The position numbers and the translations under genes are program-made. Source: Clavulina sp. PMI_390 (lineage: Eukaryota > Basidiomycota > Agaricomycetes > Cantharellales > Hydnaceae). Taken from it: a stretch of 64,000 bases of DNA. This document shows positions 13,658 through 25,268 of this stretch, in pieces. The notes under the pieces are model-generated. The model ran no database searches. It was not told the DNA's origin and saw only the letters and a program-made list of their open reading frames with translations. Every line of letters starts with the position of its first letter. Positions within the stretch are counted from its first letter, which is position 1. Location of the stretch: NCBI GenBank assembly GCA_015039315.1, contig WIDE01000019.1, forward strand, positions 152,279 to 216,278. The letters run 5' to 3'.

Positions 13658-16335
13658 ATGGCGAGCCCAGAAGAGCCACTCAGTGGTATGACTCTGAACG
13701 AATGGGACGAAGACAGGGTGAACGAGTGGCTGTCCTCCAAGGGGTATTCGCAGTATCACCAGCAAATTCTCGGTGCGCGCACCCAGCACATACCACCATG
13801 CTCGGAGAACCACAATAGTCCTGATCTGTCTACCTTCTCTAGAGAACGGGATATCTGGTGATATGCTTTCCCTGCTTGACCATGAGAGCTTGAGGGAAGT
13901 CGGTGTTCACTCCGTTGGTCATCGGTTGCACATCCTCCGTGAGGTCTACCAACTCAAGGTGGCCCAGGGGATCCCTATCGAACCCGAGCATTATGTCCCG
14001 CCTTGTAAGCCTCCTTCTCTATATCTGTGTGGCCTGTATGGTAGCTGAGCCTTTCGTAGCTGAAGCAACTGAGAACTCACGGCAGGACGGCGTCACCCTC
14101 GACCGATTGCACCAGCTCGTTCAGGAACTCGGTAAGTCCCCGGCTCACCCAAAAGACAGCGCATAGGACTTACTCGGGAGGCTTCAGGCGAAAGGACAAA
14201 GCTCCTTGAGCAAGAAAATCGACGACTCGCCGAGAATCTCAGTCTTCTTATCGACAACATGCCTCCTTCCAAATCCCAGGACGTAAGTTGTGGTTCATGC
14301 CACTGCTGGAGACTCGCAATGGCTAACAAATACCACAGCAGGACGCTGAAGCGACGCTAAAACACCAGCCATCGTTCAATGTCCTCAACGGGAACAACAT
14401 GCCGCATACGCCAGGTGTAAAACATCATCGGCTCACCGACGCAACAATGGTTGAATCCCCACAAACATCCCCGGCGAGACCTGAGCATGACGTCTCCTCC
14501 TCTGTGAGCAAGATACTCTCCTCGTGTGATCGCTCGTGTGACTTCCTCACCTTCATCTCGTATAGAACTACCTCTCCAAATCCTTACACAAACCTCCAAG
14601 CACCCCTCAGGCCGACTCCGTCCGAACCCCCCTCCATCGATCCCACTCCCACTCATACCTCAACCAAACTCAGCCTTCGACTCCTGGACCCTATAATTCG
14701 AAACTTCCGAAAGAAGCACCGCCATCATCCGCAAGTAGTTCCGTTGACAACCAACTCAAGAGTTTCAAAGTCAGCATCGAAGATCCATGCTGGAAGGTGC
14801 TGCCCGCTGCCTTGAAGAAGTACAAGATTAACGACGACTGGCGAAAATATGTTATGTTTATCTGCCACGGAAGCACAGGTCCGTTGCTTTTCTTTGGGTC
14901 TGACTGTCGTCGATCGCTGCCCATCGCTAATCGTCGGTTCTAGAACGTTGTTTGAGTTATGACGAAAAGCCTCTGCTGCTTTTCCAGCGACTCAAAGAGA
15001 GCAACAAAAACCCAGTCTTCATGTTGAGGCATATCAAGGACATCCGTTCGCCAATTGCGGTTGCCCAACAAAAACAAACACAACGGCAATTGACTCCAAC
15101 TACCGCAAGCTCACGAGGCACAGGCACAACACCTCCGGTAAATGGTGCCTCGACATCAAATTCTGCTTATTCCCGCAATACCCGCTTGCATCAACCAGCC
15201 ATCCTCCACCCAATATCAGCTCAAGCACAAGCCAATACTGCTGCAGCAGCTGACTACCAAGAGGAACCATCGCCACATCCGAATATCAGCGAAAGTCTTG
15301 CTTCTGCAAGGTCGATGCCAACCAGCTATGCTATTGCGATATACCCATACACGGCAGAGCAGGATGACGAATTTGATGTCGCGGTGTAAGTGATGGTCTT
15401 GTGATATCAATCCATAATCAATGCTGACTGATAGCCCATCGGCCGTTGTTTCATAATTTATAATGCGTCCTCAATACGCTGACGCTGCATTCACAGAGAT
15501 GATACCTTCATCATCCGATCGCGAGAAAAGGGTTGGTGGATCGTACAACGCGACGTCGCAGGCACGGGCATTCCGTCGACCGCCCTTGAAGATGCTCCAA
15601 AGTGGATTCCCGCTGGTTGCCTTCTCGAGACATCCATTCCGCCATCCCAGGCGATGCAAGAGACTCGATCAATAACGGGTCTAACCTCTCCACCTACAAA
15701 CGCCCCTGAAGGAGTGAAGAAGCCGATTTTACCCGGACACATCATCTCCACAAGCTTCCCAGGCATAACGCTCATGGGGTACGGTGATAAGGGGGACCAC
15801 GAGCTGACCCTTGTGCGTGGAGATATCGTTAGGGTATTCAAGCGATACAACCACTGGTCCTACGTATGTCCCTTTCCTCCTGCTGTCCAACTGACTCGTC
15901 CCCTGACCTTTCATTTCCGTGGAAATACAGGCGATAAAGCAAGAAACTGGTGAACGGGGATGGGTCCCATCATGGTATGTTGGAAAATACAGTGAGAAGA
16001 GCGCGACCCCACCTGTGCTAGTCCCGCCAACACCAACATCAGGGAGCATCTCGGCGTCTCCATCTGCCACCTCAGCTGCCAGCAGCTCCCTCCCCACATT
16101 AACTCCTGCCACGAGTCTATCAGCTACAAGTGGACTCCCGCAAAGTGCAATCCTCACGCCATCGGGCGATCCATCAGAGGGGATGGCCTTCCCAGCCGTT
16201 AATGGGCTCGCCGCTGTTATGGGAGCAGGGGTGGTGAACGGCTCACCAATGAGTCAGGCGTTCCCAACGTCAAACTCTACCACTGTTGGGGTCGGCGTGG
16301 GAGGCTACGGAAGAAACCCTATGCCTCTAATATAA
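13658..16335 (+). CDS. Ubc2/Ste50-type MAPK adaptor (SAM, RA, two SH3)
   Basis: Adaptor that brings the Ste11-class MAPKKK to Ras/Cdc42-type signals in pheromone, filamentation and osmostress MAPK cascades. Start ATG at 13658 (MASPEEPLSGMTLNEWDED). A SAM domain comes first (VNEWLSSKGYSQYHQQILEN and SLREVGVHSVGHRLHILREV), then a short coiled coil (LLEQENRRLAENLSLLIDN), a Ser/Thr/Pro-rich linker, and a Ras-association domain (DDWRKYVMFICHGSTERCLS and EKPLLLFQRLKESNKNPVFM). Two C-terminal SH3 domains follow: AIYPYTAEQDDEFDVAVGD and GDIVRVFKRYNHWSYA with RGWVPSWYVG. C-terminal SH3 domains are found in basidiomycete Ste50 proteins (Ustilago Ubc2) but not in yeast Ste50, which supports the lineage call. 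About ten introns. Confidence 0.9.
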
Positions 16336-17135
16336 AGTGGGCCGCTTAGCGTACGCTCCCTATTGATTCAACTCCAGCCCCTATCCTTCGATCACTACAT
16401 CGTCACCATTTCTACATCTGCCCCCCGTATTTTCCCCTTGCCCAACTTCCGCTCACAACCATCTCGGCTCGAAATGTTTGATCTACCCCTCACCGCATTT
16501 GTCACTCTGCGATCTTTGCTCTCGTGTTTTCTACCATCACATTCACTCTCTTAACGATGCTTTCGATGATCAGCAATCTCATCCTATTCATACATAGTCA
16601 CTCCTTTCCTTCTCTCTCTCTCTCTTCTCTTCTCGTTTTCCTTCTAGTACTGGGCTCTCTTGGATGTACTATATCTAATCTCAGCTACTCACTGGCATCA
16701 ACAATGGATCTCCCGAACTCAGGGCTTTCTAGGATAATTGAACCCGTTAATCACCTCACGTGCGAAGAGAACGAGTTCTAAACAAATATTCGGGCTTCTG
16801 CTCGGTTCCGTCAGCCAGGAAGATTCAATGCATCCTGGAGAGTTTGCCACAGAGTGCTTAGCGCCTCTACCAATCCACCAATCATAGACCTGACGTGGTA
16901 CCGAGGTCGAGAGCTCCTGGATTGTCACAGCTCAAGTTAGGAGAGAAGGGGGTGAAGAAATGGAATTCTAGGAGAAGGTGAAGAAAGCATGCTTTGAAAG
17001 TACAACAGGTCAGTCAGTCCACTTCGTGATCTAGCCTTGCAGCTAGCAATAAAATACAAATCATCGTCAGCACGCATAAGTACGATGTACTGCTGCTTTG
17101 GGTCCGTGAAACATCCGCGCTCCAACGAGCCGACG
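16336..17135. other. Convergent intergenic region with pyrimidine-rich tract
   Basis: 800 bp between the stop codons of the adaptor gene and the UPF0662 gene. It contains a long C/T-rich stretch with a CT microsatellite near 16610-16640. No gene recognised. Confidence 0.5.
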
Positions 17136-19980
17136 TTATTCCTTTTCCTCCCCTGGTGCTGTCCCTGTGCTCGTTACTGAAACGGCAGTCGCTGCCTCAT
17201 CCGGGTCGTCATCAATCTCATCGTCCTCCAGCTCGTACTCGTAGTCCAAATCGTCGTCGTTCTCATTCTCGATCATGGCTTCCTTGAGCTGGAAGAAGTA
17301 AAACGAAAGGTAATGCATAATCCACACATCAGCCAAACCGCAATAGGGGACAGTATGTTAAGTGAGCTAGAACGCACCATCTCGATCAACTCGTGGCACT
17401 CGTTCAAGTGGGCCATCACGATCCCTTGCCCTTCTGGGATGGACCCGTCAGTGGCGTGGAATTTTCCGTCTTTGCGAAGAGATTCGATCTGGTGCAGGGC
17501 GAGTTGATACTATAAAGCATGGAGGCACCATTAGTGACCAGGCAATAATGACCGAGATCCTGACGTGAAAACCTACAGGATAAAGATCGCGGGGGCTAAA
17601 TGGACCGCCGTACTTGAGCACTTCATTCAAGCATTGCTTGACAGTCTGAAGCTTGTTTGCCTAATTGTGACGATAGAGGTTAAGTGTTTGCGCTGCATCG
17701 TCAGCCACCAAACGAGAACACTTACAATGGGCATGAGCTCTTCGCTTACAGGCTCGCTACTTGATAGGAGCTTAAAGATGATACCGTAACACCGCCGTAG
17801 GAGGAACAGTAGCACCTAAAGAAGCACAAGATGTTAATAAGAGTTTCAGGCCAAAGTAGCTTGACTGGCGACGAGATGTGACGAGAACGAGATGATAGGC
17901 AAGGAGAAGAGGAGAAAACTTACATACTGGCCCCCTGGCTTGTTCCCATCGGTGTCGACAAATTTACCGTCCACTCTCAGTTTATCAATCTCCTTCAAGC
18001 TCTGGCTATAGTTATATAGATCTGTCTCCCGCAAAGTCCACCTGTGCGTCATCATCAAGCTCTCCAGCTGTGTTCGTGTCTCCGATAACCGGTCGTAGAT
18101 TGGCTTGAGAGAGCCCGCAATACTATCCTCCCCTGAGCGCGCTTTGATCTCTTGGGCAATATCAAAGCACTCTTCTAATAGAGAAGTACAGATCGCTTGA
18201 GATTGAGGGACAGCGGACCCGCCTGAGCCGAGGAATTTCCCATCAACACGCTTGCTGTCGATTAAAGGAAAGAAAAGAGACCCAAGTGAGGTGGAGACCG
18301 ACGATATACGAATTGCGAGTAATACTAACGCATCGATTTTCCTCAGCTCCTCTAACAGCGCTTTAAGTTCTGTTTTGGCTGGCTTGGGCTTGGTGCCTAG
18401 CATGACAAGCTGCCGCCGCAGATGGACAAGCCTCTGATGGATCGGGACAAGTTCCTCCGCCAATTCCGAAAGCGCCTCATGCATCGAATCGACGATCTTC
18501 TCTATTTGGGTTTATAATAGCCAAGGTGAGAAGGACATTCAGTTGTGCCGCAAGGCCAAGCGTACAGGAAATGCACGTACCACACACATTCAACTTGTAC
18601 TCGAGTAATCTTGAGATGGCCTCGGGGTGTTTCCCACTTGCCGTGTCCTCGCGGATGAGGGTACGTAGTTGGTCAATGCGGGCCGAGAAGGACCGCAGGT
18701 CCGGTTCGCTGAACACATTGGACTCGTTCATATGATCGAGCAATTGCTGCAGGACACAGACCCGGGAGTCAGATGGTAAACGCATGTGGCGGCGAGTGCA
18801 CGGTACGAGTCGGTCGGATAGATTATGGGATATGGGAAGTTAGGAGGGGGTGGGATTAGGTGGAAGTGCGGAGGAAAGAAAAAGAGAGGAATAAAAGGAA
18901 AGTCGACGGATGGAAGGGAGATAGGACGCCGGCGTGCGACGCATGCAGCGCAGAGAGGTTGGCGATCCAGATGAGGGACGTAGAGAAAATCGGCCGAATG
19001 ACACGATAGCAGCGACAGAGGCGCAAAGGGCATTCATTAAGAAGTGTCGGTGTACGGCGTTGCGGGATCACGGGACGCAAGGGGCGGCGTGGATAGAGGT
19101 GGTGGAGGTCAGGTGCCCAATGTGCGTACAATGGGCATGAGTGAGTCAGGGTGAGCATTCCAAGCCACCAACGGATGGGGAGATCGCGCCAAAAGGCCAA
19201 ATGAGGAAGTAACAGGAAGAGAGAAGGAAAACCAACGACCGCGTCCACGGCACCATGGGGGCAGAAGAGAGCAAGGTTATTGACCATCAGTGAGAAATAG
19301 CTCAAGCCTGGCTGGTGGTGGGAGAACTCACCCGAATGGATGCGATTTGACTATATGTCGCCGGTGCCTCTCGACCCTTGCCTATTCTCAGGAAAAACAG
19401 AGAGAGCAGGCTAAAAACGTCCGCGAGCATGGTATCCACACGATTAGTTGCGCGGTTAAACGGGTCGTCATCCCTGACCTCGTTCAGCTTCTCGACTGAT
19501 GCGGTTCAAGGTTGCACCAGGGCAAGGGAGCGATGGTGGGCGCAACAAAAGGGGGGCGACACAGTTCAAAAAAATAGGCATGAAAAGAAGATGCGGTGGT
19601 TTTCCGACGCAAGTCCCGGTTAAGGAAGGTGAAAATATACGAGCGTTACTCTGCATCAGCAGATTACTTGGCGTCTGAAAGGCCATGCATACGAACCTTG
19701 TTTAACCACAGCCTGGTAAAGATGGAGGACATCGTTCGCTTTGATGAACCCTTCGCGATAATTCTTGAGAGCGGTGAGACGATTCCGGATGCTGGTGACC
19801 GCGATCGCGTCATGGATTCAGAGCGTATGTCAGCCAACAGAGAGGACGAAATCAAAGGACAAGCGTTTAAGAGAAGAGAATGTCAGCAAGTCTGAAAAGG
19901 TGGCATCGAAAGAACAAAGAGACGCACTTGATGAGTTTCTCCAAGATGCCAGCTTCTTCCGGCGGCAACTGTGTCGTCAT
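17136..19980 (-). CDS. UPF0662/DUF2408 family protein (yeast YPL260W-like)
   Basis: Conserved fungal protein of poorly known function. The start is MTTQLPPEEAGILEKLIK at 19980; exon 2 gives IRNRLTALKNYREGFIKAND, exon 3 VEKLNEVRDDDPFNRATNRV, exon 4 QLLDHMNESNVFSEPDLRSF. Downstream exons hold the repeated family signature RVDGKFLGSGG, RVDGKFVDTDGNKPGGQ and RKDGKFHATDGSIPEGQ, with helical segments between. It ends in a strongly acidic tail (DDDLDYEYELEDDEIDDDPD). The intron between exons 3 and 4 (19331-18747) is about 585 nt, roughly ten times the usual intron here. The family name comes from the repeated KxDGKF signature. Confidence 0.78.
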
Positions 19981-20572
19981 CTTGGCTTACGGGATCCCGA
20001 TGCGCCGAATAGAGGATAGAGTAGATATAACGCCCTATGGTAAGGTAGGGGCGTATGCTAGGTACCCGATGTGGGGAAATGAAGTCAGGACAGTGTGCCG
20101 AACTTGGAACAGCCAAATGACGCGGATCGGCTCGGAGCTGCCGCCAATGGTGGTGTTGGGCCAGATCGGGCAGTGAAGAAGGATCTGATCAGATGGAGGG
20201 CAAGATAGAAGGTGTATGCAGGTTCGTTCTTACCTGTATTTGTGATCGGGATACAAAGTCTCCTCAAGTTATGCACAAGAGGGGTGGTCAGGGTCCAGCT
20301 GGGCCACAAAATTTATTACCCGCCCTAATCAAGCTGTATAGTGATACAGTTGGTTATCATGCCCGAGTATGCTCCCGCCGTGAAGACGCTTACCGAATAA
20401 AGGGTTCCCGGTATGCTAGCCCAGTGGGGGTTAGGACCAGAATTGGGTGCAAGGGTGCCCAGAGTATGTGCACGTTTGGCGATGTTTGCCCGCGTCTGCC
20501 TCGACCCCAACCTCACCGCCCGCCTCCTGTGTTTGTTGACCCCCATCCATCGACCCATCACCACCGCTAACC
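19981..20572. other. Divergent intergenic region, UPF0662/tropomyosin
   Basis: 592 bp that should carry both promoters. A C/T-rich stretch precedes the tropomyosin start. No gene seen. Confidence 0.5.
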
Positions 20573-21430
20573 ATGGACAAAATCAAGATTGTGAGTTATC
20601 CACCCCAGCGCGCCCAGCAATTCCCCATCCATCGTCTCTGATCATCTGCATCGCCGTCCATCGCTCATCAACCCCCGCGAAACCTCCTAATCCGAAACGG
20701 GTGGATGTGCGGCCATCAACCAGAAACTCGAGTCGCTGCGCGCGGAAGTAGAGCTTGCAACAGAACGCGCCGAGAAGGCAGAAGCTCATGTCAAACAACT
20801 CGAGCAGCAGCTCCTGCAACGCGACCAGGACATCACGTCGCTGACGCACAAGCTTGGTGTCGCAGAGGGCCAGCTCGAGGTTGCTGAGAACAAGCTCGCC
20901 GACGCCAAGCACCGTGGCGATGAGAACGACTCGTCGAGATCAACTGCTGAGAACCTGACGAGGAAGATCGCGGTGCTCGAGGAGGAGCTAGATGCGGCAG
21001 AGAAGAACTTGAAGGAGACCGTCGAGAAGTACGTTTTCTCTCTTGATTTTCTTCCTTTGCCATTCACTTTTTGGCAAGTTTCGGGCGCGCGTTCCATGGG
21101 AGCTCCAGGCCGAACCCTGCGCGCCCTTCGCCCCGGCCTGTTTGACGTCGCATATATTGCATATAGTCGGCTGACGATCATCACTCCCCTTCATTGACAG
21201 GCTGAGACAGGTAGACATCAAGGCAGAGCACTACGAGCGCCAGGTAGTAAGGGCAGAGCAGGAGCGCGACGCCAATGAGAAGAAATACGAGGTTCGCATC
21301 CTTATCCGCTTCACACGTCAATCGGTCTGGACCCTGACTCTCTCTCTCCCTCGAACAGGAAACCTTGGTAAAATATCAACAGACCAAGGCAGATCTCGAC
21401 AAGCTCGTCATCGACATGGAGAGCATCTAA
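20573..21430 (+). CDS. Tropomyosin (Cdc8/Tpm1-like)
   Basis: Coiled-coil protein that binds along formin-nucleated actin filaments in cables and the cytokinetic ring. Exon 1 (20573-20590) is MDKIKI; exon 2 starts at 20724 with KLESLRAEVELATERAEKAE and continues as an uninterrupted heptad pattern (HVKQLEQQLLQRDQDITSL and ENLTRKIAVLEEELDAAEKN). Two further introns follow before the end DLDKLVIDMESI. The total is close to the 161 residues of S. pombe Cdc8. The first intron after six codons and the lack of any alternative AG nearby set the exon 2 start. Confidence 0.93.
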
Positions 21431-21834
21431 AGCCTGTATGCTACACTACATACTCGCCACACTTTGTTTATCATGTCATGTCATCGACACGCTATTCTCA
21501 CATCTGCACCCTATGGATTCCTTGTTTTGCTCCATCATGTCGTTTCGATTGGCTCTTATCCTTCGTCCGTTTTCCCCCTAATTCCGTCGATACGAACTCT
21601 TCTGAATCTACTGTTCCGATTCGACTCCGATCTCTCTCTGATCATGTGCATTTTAAGCGCAGTGACGAGCGTGATGTGTGGTTATACATATGTCTTGCGT
21701 GAGTAACAACATTTGGCAGTCAGGCATACAGTACAGTACAGGCAGGCAGGTAGGCAAGGAGAAATCGTAAAATGAATCGATATTGAATGAAACAACGACG
21801 GCCATATTACAGAGAGATTTGTGGAATCGTTTGT
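21431..21834. other. Convergent 3' region, tropomyosin/MsrB
   Basis: 404 bp between stop codons of convergent genes. 3' UTRs expected; nothing else seen. Confidence 0.5.
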
Positions 21835-23133
21835 TCATTCCTGTCCCTCGGGGCCATCGTGGAAGGTAAGTGAGATGGAGTTTACACAGTGCCTCTCATC
21901 AGCTGTTACGCAGTCGTGATCAGTGAATGCACACGCAATGTTGGAAGAGCATCAATATTTACTGGGAGTCTTGAAGCCCTCACCCCTACGATCACATCAC
22001 ATTAGTCATGTTTTCCGACAATGGTGCCATGCTTGAGAATCAGTGAAACTTACTTGAAGACGTGGCCTAGATGCCCACCACAGGCGGCGCATGTGATCTC
22101 GATTCTCTTCATGCCCCACGTATTGTCCTCGTGCCTGTTTACCGCACCAGGGATGGCTGGTAGGGTTGTCAATTCCAATTAACATATCATGGTGAAAATC
22201 GTCGTTTAGTTATAGTGCAGTGTCATGAAAAAGAGAGCGGCACAAGCATGAGCATCGATTGCCAGCGAATGAAGCGATCGATATCGGAAACATCGATTAT
22301 CCAGAAGCATGCACAGAAAAGAGTCCCCATAGCAAAAGACATTAATCCATCAGTAAATTGGGCGCATGTAACGATATCAGCTCTGGATGGATGGATGAGG
22401 GGAGCTCACCGTCATAGAACGCCGGCCACCCGCACCCGCTCTTGAACTTGGTCTGAGCGGTGTAGAGCGGGGTGCCGCAGCCTGCGCACGCATACGCGCC
22501 CTCCTCGGGGTAGTGCTTGTCGTACTCGCCCTTGAATGCAGCTTCCGTGCCCTTTTCGCGGAGGATCTTGAACTATTGTCGGGGCGTGTACATGCATGCA
22601 TGCATCCGTGCGTGCGTATGTGTGCGGGGGATGGGCGTAGTGATCGCGATAGGATTGATCAGTATAGTAGAGCGTGGTCGATCAGTCATCAGAGCCAGAG
22701 AGAGCATGATTAGCACGAGCATCGGTGAATAGAGAGACGGAGGGCGAACCTGTGAGGGCGAGAGGGTTGCGCGCCACTCGTCTTCAGTCTTGCCTTTGGG
22801 GAGGTCTGCCATCGGGTTACTGGTTGTGTGTGAGTGCGATTGGCCTATGGTTGTGGTACTGGAGAAGGATCGAGTGCCTAATACAAAGAGCACGCCTAAT
22901 GCACCAAGTCCGAAGAACCGAGTGCTAGTGATCAAGCGCGTGGTGGGAGTTCGAGTCCTGCTAGTGGAAGCAGTAGCAAGAGTTGTAGTGTGTCGGGTGT
23001 TCGGGGGTGAGGAAGCGACGAGGCTGGTTCTTCTCGAAGCTGAGGGTTTATAAGCCCTGATGGCGCTCGTGAGGGTCTGAGTCGCGCTAGCAGAGGCCGG
23101 GAATGAGCGCAGGAACTTTGGCAGCGTCATCAT
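21835..23133 (-). CDS. msrB: Peptide-methionine (R)-S-oxide reductase MsrB
   Basis: Reduces methionine-R-sulfoxide in proteins. The first exon (from 23133) encodes a Ser/Arg/Ala-rich, acid-poor leader typical of a mitochondrial presequence, a hydrophobic segment ([18 protein letters not shown]), then [20 protein letters not shown]. Exon 2 gives [20 protein letters not shown], the first zinc CxxC (YACAGCG) and GCGWPAFYD; exon 3 gives the second CxxC ([14 protein letters not shown]). A small exon (GEGFKTP) and a last exon restore [14 protein letters not shown] with the catalytic Cys, ending at 21835. Reading through the last donor (GTAAAT) would give a false stop at TGA just before the catalytic site. 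An inner Met (MADLPKG) could give a cytosolic form. Confidence 0.9.
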
Positions 23134-23986
23134 CACAAAACCACTTTGGGGACAAATGATCTGCCGCCGGGAATGTACCCGCTTTTTTGCATTTCCCATT
23201 CAGATCCTCGGCTGGGCCCGCGGCCATACGCACTGCACACATTACTTGTAACATAGTCTCTCTCTGCATCGCCCCGCCGCGGTAGCTCTAGTCAGCGAAC
23301 CGTACTGGTTTCAGCTTGCTAACATCTACTACCAGACGAATGGACGATGACCAAGGCTGTCAGCATGCTAGGCCAGACTGCCCGCGGCCTATTATACGAA
23401 CAGCCATCCAGTCATCCTGTGCACTGCTCGTCGACATGAATTTCCCCATTGCGCGTTATCATGTTATTGTCTCAAGTGGGGCGCTCATGTGGAAGATATC
23501 ATTCGAGACCGAAACAATGCTTAATGGACGTATTCTCCTTATGGAAGGGACGGATTCTCCAGCACTGGCGGGCTCCGCTTGGTAAGGACTCGAACTCAAG
23601 GCGTGTTCACAGAAGACTGATCATGCAAAGGCTGAGGTCAAAGATTGAGAGACCGAGACGTCAGGACCCACGGACCACAATAAGATTAGCCGATTCGTGA
23701 ATGGCTGGGCACTAGATCTTACTGCTACTGGGAGGTTCAAGTCTTGAACAAGGGGGTCTCACTGAGCGAAGCAGCGCATAGGAATGTGATGCATTTTGGG
23801 GCGAGTGCGGGGTGCAGTAGAAGGCGATATAGCACACAAAAAGTGAGAAATAGCCATACACGAAAAAAATAGAGACCCATGGATGGCATAAGCATGTGAG
23901 CGGAGAGCACAAACACATCAGGTGGTGAGAAAAATCGATGCATTCGTGCCGATGAAGGTGTGATGACACAATAGACAAAACAATTT
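23134..23986. other. Intergenic, MsrB promoter and RPS4 3' region
   Basis: 853 bp between two minus-strand genes. Short spurious frames only; no gene, tRNA or repeat recognised. Confidence 0.5.
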
Positions 23987-25268
23987 TTATGCCTCGGCAG
24001 CACGCTTGCGGCGGGCATCACGCTCCTCAGCAATAGTGAGCTTGGTGCCTTTGCCCTTAGGCAGGCTGATCCAAGACTTTGCCCCAGAACCGATAACGAA
24101 CACGTTGCTCATCCTAGATTGAAAAGTCAAAAAGCGATTAGATAGTGGAATTAATATCGCAGTTGAAGTGAAATGCTACAAACCGGGTGGCGAAGGTCCT
24201 GTCCATAACATCACGGACGTGGACGATATCGAAGTCACCAATGTGCCTCTCACGGTGCACGATGACACCAGCACGACCCATGTTGCGACCACCAGTGATC
24301 ATCGCAATGTTACCAGTCTCGAACGGCACAAAGTCGGTAATCTTGTTCTGCTCAATGTCGAACTTGACGGTATCGTTGACCTTGATGGCGGGGTCGGGGT
24401 AACGGATGGTCCTGCCATCATGGGTGGTGATGTACGGGACACCACGAGCACCGAGTGCGACGCGGCGGACCTTGAGGAGCTTGTAAGAAGCCTCCTCAGG
24501 GGTGATACGGTGGATGGCGAAACGGCCCTTGACATCGTACAGGATGCGGAAGTGCTCGCCAGACTTCTCCAGAGAGACGACATCTAGAAATGAGGAATTG
24601 AAGTCATAGGGCAAAGATGGACAGAATGGATTGAAGTCAGCTCGAGCAAATCATAGAGTTCTGATGCAAGATCTAGGACGCACCCTGGAAGCCAGTGGGG
24701 TAGGTGGTATCGGTGCGAACCTTGCCATCGACTTTGACCAGACGCTGGGCAACGATGGAAAGGACCTCACGACCGGTCAAAGCGTACTTCAAACGGTTAC
24801 GGAGGAGGATGGTCAAGGGAAGGCATTCACGAAGCTTGTGAGGACCAGGAGAAGGACGAGGAGCCTAAATCAGAGATCAAAAAGAAAGATATCAGACCAC
24901 TTTGAAGCCAATTCGATCGTCCAGAACAATTTACGCACGTAAGTACCGCTCAGCTTGTCGAGCATCCATGATGAGGGCGCTGCGAGACGCTTGAGATGCT
25001 TTTTGGGGCCACGAGCCTACAAATTTCGATCGGAGAGAGGAGCACCATAGATATTAGCACAGTTATTAGCAGCGATAAAAGGATTGGAGATAGGATTCTG
25101 GGGGCCCGCGTTGGATTAGGTGTCGTTGAGAATGGAGTGCTGCATGAACAGGATCGTTGAGATCATCGCTGATGTTTACGACAAGATTTACACTTCGCAA
25201 GGTCCTCTTATAGTGAAACAGGCCCCCAGAATCGTAAAATCGCGGGTTTGGACTTCAAAACGCACCAT
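23987..25268 (-). CDS. rps4: 40S ribosomal protein S4 (eS4)
   Basis: Small-subunit ribosomal protein eS4. Exon 2 starts at 25016 with [20 protein letters not shown], so the start codon must sit alone in an upstream exon. The best candidate is ATG at 25268-25266 followed by GTGCGT (intron of about 249 nt); an ATG at 25050 would leave a 31-nt intron, too short. Later exons give the S4 RNA-binding and KOW-type segments ([54 protein letters not shown]), then [20 protein letters not shown], ending RKRAAEA. Only the first exon is uncertain. Confidence 0.92.

Noticed and set aside
21960..21985. TGA in MsrB as a selenocysteine codon
   Set aside because: A GTAAAT donor just upstream and a CAG acceptor restore TDERHCVNS with a normal cysteine, and fungi generally lack selenocysteine insertion.
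22573..23199. MsrB start upstream at 23199
   Set aside because: The upstream residues are not presequence-like; the double ATG at 23133 starts a better leader.
23575..23620. tRNA-like GGACTCGAACTC sequence
   Set aside because: The T stem does not pair and no D arm or acceptor can be built on either strand.
24168..24587. Plus-strand 139-codon frame
   Set aside because: Antisense shadow of rps4 exons.
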